The notes: generated by a model not told the origin, from the sequence alone. DNA of 64,000 bases from Gigantopelta aegis (GCF_016097555.1 NC_054712.1:38459454-38523453), one strand, 5' to 3'; positions 34,971 to 46,237 are shown, counted from the stretch's first letter. Program-made: numbers and translations.

Positions 34971-35715
34971 TTATATGCTTGAGTAATATGCATATGCGGC
35001 TGCTTTCTCACCAATTCTCTTAACAATGTTCCAGTCCTCTTTGCCTAACACGTTAATAGCCATCTTTTTGCCAATGCCATACATCGCTGATGTGGTATCA
35101 CACCCAGTAATGGCATGTGCTATCAAAATATGTTGCCAAGTTTGTGGTGCCATTTTCTGTTGGATGCTCTTTATATTATAAACTGACTCTCGTGAGTACT
35201 GCATGTAGATGTTGTTTGTGGTTGCCCTATCAATCAGCATGACTAGCAGATCTGTGTCTTTGCCAACAAGCACCACTGGTCGTGCATTAGTATCAGCAAA
35301 ATCCAGTGCTGTGCTACAAATTAAGTAGTCAGCATCAGCCTAACTTTGGCAGCAAGCAACACCCTCAGAGATAAGTCTTTCCTTCAGCTGTTCAATTAAC
35401 CGAGACTTGTTAGTACGATTTGCTAGAACTGAATGTTGATTGTTGGTGACTGGTGTATTTGGATCAAATACTACATCTACAGAAGCAGTTTTTACAGAGC
35501 GACGATTCTGTTCTGGAACTTTTGTGGACATACTAAGATTAGTGTAGCCATCAAAGCAGATTGTGCAATCTCTACCATAATTTTGTAGCACATGTTTTAC
35601 ATAGGTGCCACACACATCATCATAATTATGTGCATTCAACTGGCCATGCTACACTCTGCAACATATGTCCTCCATCCACCACATAGTAAGAGTTCTCAAG
35701 ACTATTTCCTGATAC
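34971..35715 (-). pseudogene. PIN/FEN-like domain gene relic, broken
   Basis: Minus-strand frames carry YYVVDGGHMLQSVAWP, then CFDGYTNLSMSTKVPE and NRRSVKT, then VVLVGKDTDLLVMLID and HAITGCDTTSAMYGIGKK. The acidic D.D pair in GKDTDLL and the GCDTT...GIGKK end resemble FEN/XPG-type PIN nuclease folds, and uncharacterised invertebrate proteins with the same blocks are common, often repeated in the genome. It lacks an intact frame and runs into a (CT)n tract at its 5' side. Origin (host gene or mobile element) is undecided. Confidence 0.55.
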
Positions 35716-35716
35716 T

Positions 35717-35825
<109 letters not shown>

Positions 35826-36362
35826 TGTTGTATTTGTGATATACTAGTAGGTAATTATTGGCATTTTTTTTTTTCATTCTCGCGTTTCTTTTGCAGATGA
35901 GTATATATTACAGTTACAGTGCAGGCAGACAGGGTAAAGTTGATTTAACCACATCACTAACCTATCAGGAGACTACATTGTAGTACGCATGACTCTCAAA
36001 ACAGTGCGTCAAGCTACCTTTATTTTAATTCCAACAAAAGACATTAATTATTTACTGCATTTGTATGATAATAATAATAATCTTAAAAAACCTAAACAGC
36101 CAGTGTACTTTGATTAAATAAAACTGGTGGACTGGAAATGGAGGGTCACAGGGGAGGTGTTGTTGTTGCTGGTTGTTAAAGACCTTTGTTGTGATGTTTC
36201 GTGTTTACATACCTTTGGGTTTAGTTCAGATATTGATGTTGTTAACCTTCTTTTGTTACTAGCCTTTTCTTTTGCTGTTTTATTTCTCTTTTTTTTCGTT
36301 GTTGCTGTTTTTTTGTCTTGTTTTGTCTTGTTATGTTATGTTTATGTGCTTACCAACTTTTG

Positions 36363-36530
36363 TTTATAGTTATTTTCGTGCTTATATCCAATTAAAGTAC
36401 AAGCACGCTGTTCTGGACACACACCTCAACTATTTGGGTGGGCTGTTTAGGAATGTGGGTCAGTTTGTTTACTGGTTAGTGAGAGAGAAGTCAGTGTAGT
36501 AGCCTTACACTTACCCATTGAGTGCTTTTA
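36363..36530 (-). mobile_element. SINE, family C fragment
   Basis: It runs tail first: TTATTTTCGTGCTTATATCC, AAGCACGCTGTTCTGGACAC, GGTTAGTGAGAGAGAAG, CTTACACTTACCCATTGAG. The head is missing. Confidence 0.75.
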
Positions 36531-36583
36531 CGGATTTTCATTTTATTTCATATCATTTTGAGTTATTTTCGTGCTTATATAGA

Positions 36584-36730
36584 GAATAATAAACAAGTTA
36601 CCAGTTATTATGAAATTTATGTCCCGAGTGAAATATTTTTTACTTGTCACTCGCTAAAGCTCGTGACACGTGAACATTATTTCACGAGGGACATAAATTT
36701 TGACAATAACTGGTACCGAGTTTGTTATTC
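36584..36730. mobile_element. Foldback element, GAATAATAAAC ends
   Basis: It is nearly a full-length palindrome: GAATAATAAACAAGTTACCA pairs with the right end, arms of about 65 bp meet at CTCGCTAAAGCTCG, and TTTATGTCCC and GGGACATAAA are inside. A second, partly truncated copy lies at 46,238-46,361. Confidence 0.85.
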
Positions 36731-36914
36731 TATTTATTATCCCAGCTATTTGGAGTTTTTAAAAGCCTTTATTTTCGATATAGCCTACATCGGCTACACG
36801 CCCATGTATATAGAAACGACGTAAACCACTTTACTGTTATGGGTAGCCTATTGCTTTAACTTTGTATTTTATTCACGGTTCACAGATAATTTTCAAAACC
36901 CGTTATGAGTGCCT

Positions 36915-37025
36915 GCTGGGGTAATAAATCCAATTAAGGTTCAAGCACGCTGTCCTGTGTACACAACTCAGCCAGCTGGATTGTCCATGACAGTCGGTTA
37001 GTGGTTAGTGAGAGAGAAATATAAA
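36915..37025 (-). mobile_element. SINE, family C fragment
   Basis: CAATTAAGGTTCAAGCACGC, then GTACACAACTCAGCCAGCTG and GGTTAGTGAGAGAGAA. Confidence 0.7.
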
Positions 37026-37043
37026 ATGCACTACTATGAAAAC

Positions 37044-37240
37044 AGGTATTTGCTAAATAAAGTTAACGTTGTTGTTTAACGACACCACTAGAGCACATTG
37101 ATATATTCGACTATGGGATGTGAAACAGCTGGTAATGAGAAACAAATAAACCGTCAGATGAATGGATCCACTGAGGTGGTTCGATCCTGCTACACAAGCA
37201 CCTCAAGCGAGCACTCAACCGACTGAGCTAAATCCCGGCT
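37044..37240 (-). mobile_element. SINE, family A tail with a different tRNA-like head
   Basis: On the minus strand the head is GCCGGGATTTAGCTCAGTCG (A-box) and GCAGGATCGAACCACC (B-box). The middle core is deleted and the tail AATGTGCTCTAGTGGTGTCG is that of family A. Confidence 0.75.
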
Positions 37241-37489
37241 CTAAAACAAAGACAAATTCAAACAATGGTAAGACTATGGATTAAACTGATCTTTAACTGT
37301 CATGACTTCTGAATTTGTTCATACATCATTGGTTTCGCATGCTCGTGCGCCGAATACAAAATGTGATGTTTTCAACTTTTGAGTATATAAATATTATATC
37401 AAAACGTGGAAGTTAATATGGCAAAGATATTAAAAACACATTCTCTTCCATGTTCTGCGGTTCATTTCATTTCAAGTTATTTTCATAGG

Positions 37490-37730
37490 AATACGGGCTC
37501 ACATTTTGGCAGGCTGGCTTTTGCCGGAATTAAACGAAAATGCCCGAATTCGGGTAACAACATTTGTTTATTTTACCATTACCATCAAACAGCTATATAG
37601 AGTTGCGAACAAATCACTACGCATTATTACAACAAATTTTGAAGGTAATATGATGGAAATACATGGTAAAAAGGTATCAGGTTAGCACATTTTCCCCGAA
37701 TATCTGTATCATTATTGACCGAATTTGAGG
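37490..37730. repeat. Dispersed repeat, inverted relative to 25,565
   Basis: It shares GGAAATACATGGTAAAAAGG and the neighbouring TTAAACGAAAATGCCCGAAT-type block with the poly-C repeat in the lectin pseudogene intron. Confidence 0.55.
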
Positions 37731-37734
37731 TCTT

Positions 37735-37958
37735 GATCCAGGTTCAAGCACGCTGTCCTGGGCACACACTTCAGTTATCTGTCCAGGACAAAGAGTAACA
37801 TGTTAATGAGAGAGAAGAGGGTGTAGTGGTCTTACACCTACCCATTGAGTCGTTGAAACTCGCTCTGGGTGGGAGCCCGTATCTGGCTGTGAACCCAGTA
37901 GGCCTATCTACCAGCCTTATGTCTGATGACTTAGCCACGACACCACCGAGGCCGGTAT
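37735..37958 (-). mobile_element. SINE, family C
   Basis: It runs from GGTTCAAGCACGCTGTCCTG through GAGAGAGAAGAGGGTGTAGT to GTCTGATGACTTAGCCACGA and CACCACCGAGGCCGGT, the reverse of the tRNA-like head. Confidence 0.85.
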
Positions 37959-38091
37959 CAGCTCATAAATAGTTAACTTGTAGTAAATTCCATAGTATGA
38001 AAAAAATGCGTTCTCTGCGGGAAGGACTATAGATAGTCGTAGCTTACATGAATTGCGCTGATCTTTGATTTGCTGATCCCAATGGCTGGGA

Positions 38092-38131
38092 ACCGGCCTC
38101 GGCGGTGTCGTGGTTAAGCCATCAGACATAA
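38092..38131 (+). mobile_element. SINE, family C, first part (split by SINE B)
   Basis: Head ACCGGCCTCGGCGGTGTCGT up to CCATCAGACATAA. It continues at 38,555. Confidence 0.85.
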
Positions 38132-38541
38132 AGTAAAGTAAAGTTTGTGTTCTTTAATGACGCCACTAGAGCACATTGATTTTTTATCTTATCATCGGCT
38201 ATTGGACGTCAAATATATGGTCATTCTGACACTTTTTCTTTTCTTTTTTTAGAGGAAACCCGCTGTCGCCACATAGGCTACTCTTTTACGACAGGCAGCA
38301 AGGGATCTTTTATTTGCGCTTCCCATAGGCAGGATAGCACAAACCATGGCCTTTGTTGAACCAGTTATGGATCACTGGTCGGTACAAGTGGTTTACACCT
38401 ACCTATTGAGCCTTGCGGAGCACTCACTCAGAGTTTGGAGTCGGTATCTGGATTAAAAATCCCATGCCTCGACTGGGATCCGAACCCAGTACCTACCAGC
38501 CTGTAGTCCGATGGCTTAACCACTGCGCCACCGAGGCCGGT
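38132..38541 (-). mobile_element. SINE, family B, full length, nested in SINE C
   Basis: It is flanked by the 13-bp duplication CCATCAGACATAA (38,119-38,131 and 38,542-38,554). On the minus strand: the tRNA-like head ACCGGCCTCGGTGGCGCAGT with B-box GGGTTCGGATCCC, the shared core, and a tail of ATCGGCTATTGGACGTC-type followed by (AAAGT)n. It is a clear retroposition event. Confidence 0.92.
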
Positions 38542-38554
38542 CCATCAGACATAA

Positions 38555-38900
38555 GGCTGGTAGGTACAGGGTTTCCAGCCTGGTACTGACTCCCACCCAG
38601 AGCGAGTTTTAACGAAGCGGAGCGGATAATTCTGTCATACTCATATACAACGAAAGTTTCGAGCATGTCTGTCCCGGGTCATGTCTCTGGTTAGCCCGGG
38701 GCTTGACTCGGGACAGAACGAGTTTTAACGACTCAATGGGTAGGTGCATGACCACTACACCCTCTTCTCTCTTGCTAATCACAAACAACTAATAACCGAC
38801 TGTCCTAGACAGACTGCCCAGATAGCTGAGGTGTGTGTCCAGGACAGCGTGCTTGAACCTTAATTGGATATAAGCACGAAAATAAGTTGAAATGAAACGA
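38555..38900 (+). mobile_element. SINE, family C, second part
   Basis: It continues from GGCTGGTAGGTACAGGG to GGATATAAGCACGAAAATAA and holds an extra internal block (38,615-38,725) that includes a duplicated CGAGTTTTAACGA. Confidence 0.8.
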
Positions 38901-38984
38901 ATTTATGATTGTCTGGGTAGAGACAGGGTAACTTGGCTGTAGAAAGACCGTCATATACTCCAGGCTGGCACAGTAGCTTTAACC

Positions 38985-39215
38985 ACTGACCTCAGTGGTG
39001 TCGTGGTTAAGCATCGGACATAAGAGGAAGTTTTATCGACGCAGTGGGTAGGTGTAAGACCACTACACCCTCCTTTTCCTCACTAACCACTAAGAACTAA
39101 TCCACTGTCCTGGATGGACAGCCCAGATTGCCGAGGTGTGTACCCAGGACAACGTGCTTGAACCTTAATTGTATATAAGCACCAAAATAAAGTTGAACTG
39201 AACTGAACAGCTTCA
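38985..39215 (+). mobile_element. SINE, family C, shortened
   Basis: TGACCTCAGTGGTGTCGTGG head, GTGGGTAGGTGTAAGACCAC body, ATATAAGCACCAAAATAAAG tail. Confidence 0.8.
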
Positions 39216-39424
39216 GCGACACAGTTTTTATAATCTCTTGATGCGAAGATTTTGCATGGGTGGGTGGGTGGGGGGGGGGGGGGGGGGGGAGTCGTAGAGA
39301 TGAGTGATTACCGTAAATACCGCGTGGGTGTCGAATAGTAGCCGGGTTCTGACTACTATTGGTACGCGGGTGAACAATACGTCTGGACAAAAAACCTACA
39401 AGCCTCCAACATGTAATGAAAAAA

Positions 39425-39630
39425 GAGAGAGGAAACCTGCTGTCGCCACTTCATGGACTACTCTTTTCGATTAGCAGCAAGGCTTCTGTTATATGCACCA
39501 TCCCACAGACAGGGCAGTACATACCACGGCCTTTGATATACAAGTCGTGGTGTACTGGCTGGAACGAGAAATAGCCCAGACCGACCGCGCATCGAGCGAG
39601 CGCTTTACCACCACGTCCCGTCCCCAACAT
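39425..39630 (-). mobile_element. SINE, family A head and core
   Basis: GAGGAAACCTGCTGTCGCCA, GGCAGTACATACCACGGCC, CGTGGTGTACTGGCTGGAAC and GACCGCGCATCGAGCGAGCG, then the reversed GGGACGTGG start of the tRNA-like head. Confidence 0.8.
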
Positions 39631-39699
39631 GTAATCAAGTACAGGTATATTAACAGTACGTAGGAAACTCAGTTGTGTTGACAGGTGACCCATCATTTG

Positions 39700-40128
39700 T
39701 TTTAATCACATTACATTATCAAAACAATAGTATAATTTTTTTTAATTCAATTTTATTACAAAAATATAGAAGTAGAAGAATCCGATCCAAATATCTGTAT
39801 TGATACATAGTGTATATAATAATAATAATTATTATATACACATAATTTGACAAAACTGTAGGTGCTTTTGGTTTCCTTTTTGTTCCATTTTGATTTGGAC
39901 TCTTTTTTTCATAATACAACCTTTTTTAACCATTCGAAGTCAACTTCAAAAATTCATTTACTTTGACATAATTCTCTAGTAACTGAAATCCCCGTTACAA
40001 AACTCACAAGAGAGTCAAAAACATAAATATATATTTAACAACACCCCCCCCCCCCCCCCACCAAAAAAAAAAAAAAAAAAAAAAAAAAAACACCAGCAAA
40101 AAACATAAATAAATAAACTACTTAACTA

Positions 40129-40162
<34 letters not shown>

Positions 40163-40330
40163 TAAAACAACAATCCCCAACTGCAAGTCAGTTACACCCA
40201 ACCCTTTCCCCCCTCACAAAAAAACCTACCCACAAACAATAAAACAATCCACAGCTGAAGAAAATAAATTATAAGCTAGTCCGATGTTTGTGCACCAGTC
40301 GCGTCAGAACATGCATATTGAAGCAGCAGA
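39700..40330. other. AT- and homopolymer-rich DNA
   Basis: (AAT)n runs and a C-run followed by an A-run of about 30 nt (40,044-40,090). No gene. Confidence 0.5.
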
Positions 40331-40343
40331 GTTTTAAATAATG

Positions 40344-40554
40344 AGACTGGTCTATTCTCGGGTCAGTATACTAGTTATTTTGTCGGGTTGTTCTGTTGAT
40401 TGAGACTGGTCTGCCCTCGGTTCAGTATTTATCTGGGTTGTAGTCGGGTCCTGTTGACGTTTTGTCTTTCCCAGATTGATTTCTCTCCTCCTGCAATCTA
40501 TAAATGAAATATAGCCCTTGGCACCAACGCGAACAGTGTGAAGAAGCCGAATGC
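40344..40554 (-). CDS. Possible terminal exon, unassigned
   Basis: An acceptor-like TATTTGTTGCAG is followed by a frame open for 70 codons from IRLLHTVRVGAKGYISFIDC to a TAG. The two other frames are also partly open (one starts AFGFFTLFALVPRAIF), so the reading frame is not certain. No partner exon or homology was recognised. Confidence 0.2.
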
Positions 40555-40608
40555 CTGCAACAAATACACATGGGGTTTACATGTTTAAAGATGTAATCTG
40601 GCATGTCA

Positions 40609-40636
40609 GAGAGAGAGAGAGGGAGTGGGGGGGGGG

Positions 40637-40706
<70 letters not shown>
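40609..40706 (+). repeat. (GA)n microsatellite with G run
   Basis: GA repeats around a run of G at 40,629-40,639. Confidence 0.95.
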
Positions 40707-40709
<3 letters not shown>

Positions 40710-40733
40710 GAGTGTGTGAGAGATACAGATACC

Positions 40734-40782
40734 CCAGCACGAAAAATACATCGGCTATTGGGTGTCAAACTATGGTAAATGA
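40734..40782 (-). mobile_element. SINE tail fragment
   Basis: CACGAAAAATACATCGGCTATTGGGTGTC is the reverse of the tail at 1,508. Confidence 0.6.
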
Positions 40783-40879
40783 TACAATATGGACGACATT
40801 TCATTTGAACGTCCATCCTCCAAATACACAATCTCTCGTGAATACATTTCTGTTTATGTATAATTGTATAGTTTATGCC

Positions 40880-42027
40880 TGTGACGGAACATGCTCTTAT
40901 CTTTTCGCCTGTGGCGATGTTAATTATTTTAGAGAGGGCCGTTTGCAGCTTGGTTACATAATACTCCCGCGCGACGGTGGTAGAGCTGCGTCCTAATACA
41001 CACCCAGACGTGGTGTGGAGGCCATGTGGCCAGTAGTTACGTAATAATTCCGGTAGTGCGGTATATGACCGGGGTATTGCTGGTGAACTGGCGACAGTAA
41101 GTCTGGTCATCTAAGAAAATATACCGACTCTGGGAGTAGTGGAAATATCACATGGTAGGTGAAGTACCGCGTTGTGCCCCCAGGCGATATTCGCTGTCTC
41201 TGAGATTTTTGAATAAATAGATAGGATTTGAGATATATCGGGGAGAAACATTGGAAGGCTCCCGGGGAACGTAGTCCGAATGGACTGGTAAATATATTGT
41301 TCTGCTCTGTTGTATAACCTTGATGTGATTGATGTGACTTTAAATATTTTATTACTGTATTATACTAATATTCTTTAGACAGTGTCTCCGGTAATCTGAC
41401 GAAGTAAATTGTAGGCTTCACTGTTCTAATATTTGTATACGAGTATTTGGTAATATAAAGCTTAGCCAGTCATCCTAGAGGACCTAAGTAAACTGTAGGT
41501 TATTGTCTTTATTGTGATAGGTACCAGTATTAATTCTGTATTACAAGGTTACTGAATGAGTAGTTAAGGGTGAATTAGAAATTAACCAGTTAGGAATAGA
41601 GTTGTAATTCCTTTATTAATTAAGTTCCCCTGGCAGCGTTTCTCAATTATCACACGTGTGCGTGTTGTATCACGGTGAAGTGATTAGAATATTGTGTAAA
41701 CTAGACACCTAGTGATTAACTCATTAAGTGAGTAGTTCTGGGTTGTTATTATTTGTTGTTGTTAATTAACTACTGCGGCAAGTACATTTGTCAGCATAGT
41801 GTTAATACAGATTCCAAAGTGTATTATGTTTTGTTGTGTTTTCTAGTGAACTAAACGTGCTATATCATATATATTTATATAAGATCTTATCTCTGATTAT
41901 ACCTAGAGCCGAGCCACTCGGGTATTAGACTGCCCGATACAGAGATATCTAATAGATATACAGTTAGGAGAGATATTTGGATAATCGTGTTTTATTCAAT
42001 TACGGGTATTATAGGATCCCCGTGACA
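40880..42027 (+). mobile_element. Solo LTR fossil, Ty3/Gypsy-like
   Basis: It begins TGTGACGGAAC and ends CCCCGTGACA, about 1.15 kb, with 5-bp flanks ATGCC and AAGCC that look like a worn target duplication. There is no internal coding region and no partner LTR in the window, so it is best read as a solo LTR left after recombination. The family assignment rests on the TG...CA ends, size and general look only. Confidence 0.65.
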
Positions 42028-42064
42028 AAGCCTATGAGCCGCAAGGTTTACAGCAAATAAACTA

Positions 42065-43211
42065 TACTGAACAAAATAAGAAACTTCCGTTCACTTTGCT
42101 TGAACATAACTTGATGAAACCAAACCGGGGGAATAATTGTTATATATGCGTTTAAAGAGTGTTCCATGATGCATCGTTTGGTGCAAAAATCATGGCCATA
42201 GGTTAACAGAAACTGGGAGAAATTTTGACCACCCACTTAATAATGGGTATGACCACCTCTTGAATTGACCACTGCAGTGCATTGCAGGCGCATAGAATTG
42301 ACTAAAGTGTTGATTTCTGCCTGTGGAATATTGTTCCATACCTGCATGAGCGCTTGACCAAGTTCGTTGACGTTAGCGGGTGGGTTGGGACGACGCCTCA
42401 ATCGTCTGTCCAGACAATCCCAGACATGCTCGATGGGGACTTTTAGCGGGCCAGTCATCAATGAAATCAATGTTATTTGTTCTAAGAAAATTTAGTGTCT
42501 CTAGCTATATGAGAGGTGGCATTATCATGCTGAAATATCGAGATGTTGGCGGTTGTTATGGACCAGAGGAATGACGTGATGAGTGAGAATGTCATCGCGG
42601 TAACGTTGAGCATTTAAATTGCCATCATTGACGACTAGTGGTGAACGATAACCATGGGCAATGGCTGCCCAGACCATGACAGAAGCCCACCCCCGAAACG
42701 ATCTCGTTCAAGAACACAACAGTCAGCATAGCGCTCATTTCTCCTACGGTAGACGCGCACCCTGCCATCACCACGTTGTAAAGAAAATCTGGATTCATCC
42801 GAAAAAAGAACGGTATTCCAGCGTCGCCGTATCCAACGAGTGTGTACACGTGCCCAATTAAGACGATTTAGACGATGGCGTTGCGTTAAAACGCATCCGA
42901 CGTAAGGACGTCGTGCATGTAAACCGTTCTCCCGCAGACGATTACGAACAGTTTGCCCAGTGATTCGGTTATTATGAAGCCCAGGTGTTTTAGCAGCAGT
43001 AGCAGTGGCAGTTTGGAATCGATTGCGCAAATGCGTTTTCATGATATAGCGGTCTTGACCACGCGTTGTAACACGCGGACGTCCACGACGTGGCAAGTCG
43101 TTGGTGCTTCCTGTCGTTCGAAATCTTACGCGAAGATTTCGTATCGCTCGACTAGAACTCCCAACATGTACTATATGTACAAATCGGAAGTTTCTTTTTT
43201 TTTGTTCAGTA
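42065..43211 (-). mobile_element. Tc1-type DNA transposon, second family, 5'-deleted transposase
   Basis: TA duplications at 42,063-42,064 and 43,212-43,213. The inverted ends read TACTGAACAAAA...GAAACTTCCG. The transposase region, 43,096 down to 42,237, begins at MPRRGRPRVTTRGQDRY and carries FSDESRF, QHDNA and PIEHVWDCLDRR, so the three catalytic acids are still visible. The N-terminal DNA-binding helix-turn-helix (about 55 residues) is missing and the frame shifts after DRFGGG. It is a dead, internally shortened copy. Confidence 0.85.
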
Positions 43212-43219
43212 TACTATAC

Positions 43220-43290
43220 CTGAGCGCAACGACAGCAAAGTACAGAATGACTGCTAGCATTCGACTACATCTCACTTGCGTGTACTGCAT
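43220..43290 (-). CDS. Orphan signal-peptide exon, lectin paralogue
   Basis: ATG at 43,290-43,288, 71 nt, donor CAG/GTATAG, the same length and phase as lectin exon 1 at 20,048. It encodes MQYTQVRCSRMLAVILYFAV and so on, against MQYTSVRCSGLLAIALCCIS in the intact gene. The upstream CTTATCGAGAG is conserved. No matching PAN or lectin exon was found downstream (lower coordinates) in the window. The Tc1-like element starts 8 bp into its intron. Confidence 0.65.
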
Positions 43291-43589
43291 CTCTCGATAA
43301 GACACCTGTCCTCGTACAAACTATTAACACTCAATCTGCGAACTATTAACTCTCAATCTGAGAAGAGTGGAATAGGAGCCTGACTTCTAACCATATATAT
43401 TTATATATGTTATTCCAAAAGAAAAGAAAACAATAAAGATCGATTTTATTTCCCATTTATGGATATGTGTTGTGCTCAGTCAAGAGAACATACAATATTT
43501 AGCATGTAGTTATTGAAAACAGTGAAGTGAATACGAGAGACGCTACTGGCTACTGCTTACTTGTGTGAACATGCATGTATGGCTGGCTG

Positions 43590-43596
43590 CGCGCGC

Positions 43597-43674
<78 letters not shown>
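43590..43674 (+). repeat. (GC)n(GT)n microsatellite
   Basis: GC repeats pass into about 32 GT units. Confidence 0.95.
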
Positions 43675-43676
<2 letters not shown>

Positions 43677-43761
43677 TCATGTTTTGTTTTCTCCTTGACT
43701 GTTTTTTTTGGAGGGTCAGTAATTTGTTATGTTTATTTGTTTTATTTTAGTAAAGCTTTAC

Positions 43762-44348
43762 AGGGACAGGCCCTAGTTTTTAAACACTAAGACATATTTT
43801 TCACCTAGACCCTAGTTTTTAAACACTAAGACATATTTTCCACCTAGACTAGTTTTTAAACACTAAGACATATTTTTCACCTAGACTAGTTTTTAAACAC
43901 TAAGACATATTTTTCACCTAGACTAGTTTTTAAACACTAAGACATATTTTTCACCTAGACTAGTTTTTAAACACTAAGACATATTTTTCACCTAGACTAG
44001 TTTTTAAACACTAAGACATATTTTTCACTAAGTTTGGTTAATTCACAAACCTGTGACTAATTTGGATACAACAGAGTGAAACAAGAGTCTGTGACGTTGA
44101 AATACCCTTAAAAATAGATTAAAACGCGACTCCATAACCGTTACTTCTCAGACCCACGTGCGTTTTTAAACATACGAAAAATGCAGTTTGTGGTATTAGA
44201 AACACCAGGATGACCGGAAAGACTTCGGTTGTACGGAAATGGATAATCTGAACAATAAAATATAAAACTAAAGTTTTATTTCCATGATGATAATCGGCTT
44301 TAACAGCGAAAAATATGTATTAGTTTTTGAAAATTATTGTCTGTCCCT
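43762..44348 (+). mobile_element. TTAA MITE, family 1, with seven tandem 37-bp subterminal units
   Basis: The left end AGGGACAGGCCCTAGTTTTT is followed by seven near-identical copies of the 37-bp unit CTAGTTTTTAAACACTAAGA + CATATTTTTCACCTAGA (43,772-44,030), then the normal interior and the right end CTGTCCCT before TTAA. Other copies have one such unit per end. Confidence 0.85.
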
Positions 44349-44427
44349 TTAAACGGAATTCATTTACTGCTTGGGCTTGTAACTACAGTAAAGTATTTAA
44401 AATGTATTTTTATGTTTCTATCAATTG

Positions 44428-44522
44428 TCCAATAGCCGATGTATTTTTCGTTAAACATTCATTCATTCATTCTTTCTTTCTTTCTTTCATTTATTTTTTT
44501 TCTTTCATTCATTCATTCATTC
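44428..44522 (+). mobile_element. SINE tail with (ATTC)n/(TTTC)n
   Basis: TCCAATAGCCGATGTATTTTTCGTTAAAC followed by ATTC and TTTC repeats. Confidence 0.6.
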
Positions 44523-44984
44523 CATTGTATTTTAACCATGATATTATGGGCAATAAATATAAAACAGAAAGAACAAAATACATTGTAAATTTGAACAACA
44601 AAACCGTAACACCTGATCAGGGCCGTATGTGTGCACACTGCAGAGACTAATGGTCATTTGACAAAATAGTGGATGATTCCATGAATTTGTATCTATTGTC
44701 TCGTCTATAGGACAACCACTTACGAGAAAATCCTTTGCTGGAGATTTCATCCTTCTTGCATCACTCAAAATGTTTGTTAATCCCCCTCCCTACAAACTGA
44801 CTATGGTATTTACAAATGTGTGTAATAATAAGGTCACTATAGGTCAAAAGGTTGTGACATTTTTGGTGATTTTAAAAATCTGCCACCTTGACGTTAATGT
44901 CATACTTCATGTATGAGGGTCTTATTTCGTCTTAACTGCCCAGAATGTGAACGATAGACATACTGAGAGTATTTTAATGAATGC

Positions 44985-45058
44985 ATGAATGAATGAATGT
45001 TTAGCGACACCTCAGCACGAAAAATACATCGCCCATTGGGTGTTAAACTATGGTAAAT
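44985..45058 (-). mobile_element. SINE tail fragment
   Basis: (GAAT)n, then TTTAGCGACACCTCAGCACG and AAAAATACATCGCCCATTGG. Confidence 0.6.
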
Positions 45059-45059
45059 C

Positions 45060-45835
45060 TGAGTAATTAAGGTGGTCATTGTTAAAATTGTTTTAAATGT
45101 GCCTTAACGACAAACGACAGAAAGTCATATTTACAAAACTAACATAAAAGTGTGAAAATCCCATTATTACTTTGCAGGCAATCAACAGATCCTTATATAA
45201 TACCACTAAAAAATGAAATTGTTGTACATTGCCTTATATTAGTTGTCAGCTTTTAATAGGAACCACTTGCCCAAGATACGTTATGGAAGCCATCTTGAAT
45301 TTTCAAAATGGCCACCATACAAAAGCTATTAGTACCAATATTTCAGAATCATTGCCACCTAGACTAGGTCTAACTTAGGGTTCAAAATATGTATTTTGTA
45401 AATAATTTCAGTTTGGTTTGATGTAAGAAAAACAGTAAAAGTGTTTTGGAAATATATATATATATAACAATTGCCTCAGAAATAAATAACGTGTAGTAAA
45501 TTCCATAGTATGACAAAAGGGGTTCCCTGTGTGAAGGACTATAAATATACTGAAAACATTATGCAGGGGAAAGGTGCAACATCAGTTGTGAGTCATATCA
45601 TCGTTGTGTTTTGGTGCCATTCTGTTCATGCAAGAAGGTTTTATTGAACAATTTACTTCTCACCGTAACAAGTACACAGTTCAGTACACTTCGAAGGGAC
45701 CTATTTACATACCCATCTAATGCCACATACACTCGGTCTCTTGTAATCACACTAAACCAATTCACTGCAGTCTTTGGAACCCAGACCTAGGCTATTCCAC
45801 AAAAGAACGTAGAACTAACTGTCTTTATATATGAC
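45060..45835. other. Intergenic DNA with one dispersed repeat
   Basis: It holds the TAGTAAATTCCATAGTATGA repeat at 45,475-45,550 and otherwise nothing recognisable. Confidence 0.45.
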
Positions 45836-45839
<4 letters not shown>

Positions 45840-45927
<88 letters not shown>

Positions 45928-45945
45928 ATCTATATATATATATAT
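45840..45945 (+). repeat. (TA)n microsatellite
   Basis: About 50 TA units with a short CTATCTA interruption. Frames through it are not genes. Confidence 0.95.
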
Positions 45946-46237
45946 ACAGTTAAATCCCGTTGGCTCGAACCCCGTCGGTGCTCGAGAAAGTGTTCGACCC
46001 ATCGGGTAGTTCGACCGAACCATTCGGTCAACATCGGACATTTCCGTAACATCAGTTAGAAAGTTGAATTAGATACAAATTGTGTAATACACGTAAATGC
46101 ACTGAAATCAAATAAATAAATGGCAAATTCTTAATCTGTATTTACATGAATTTATTACTGAACCCGAATTTGAATATTTCAACAATAAAAAACGCAGCAC
46201 TGTCCACTTTTCAGAAATGTAGTCGTTTTCAAAGTAT

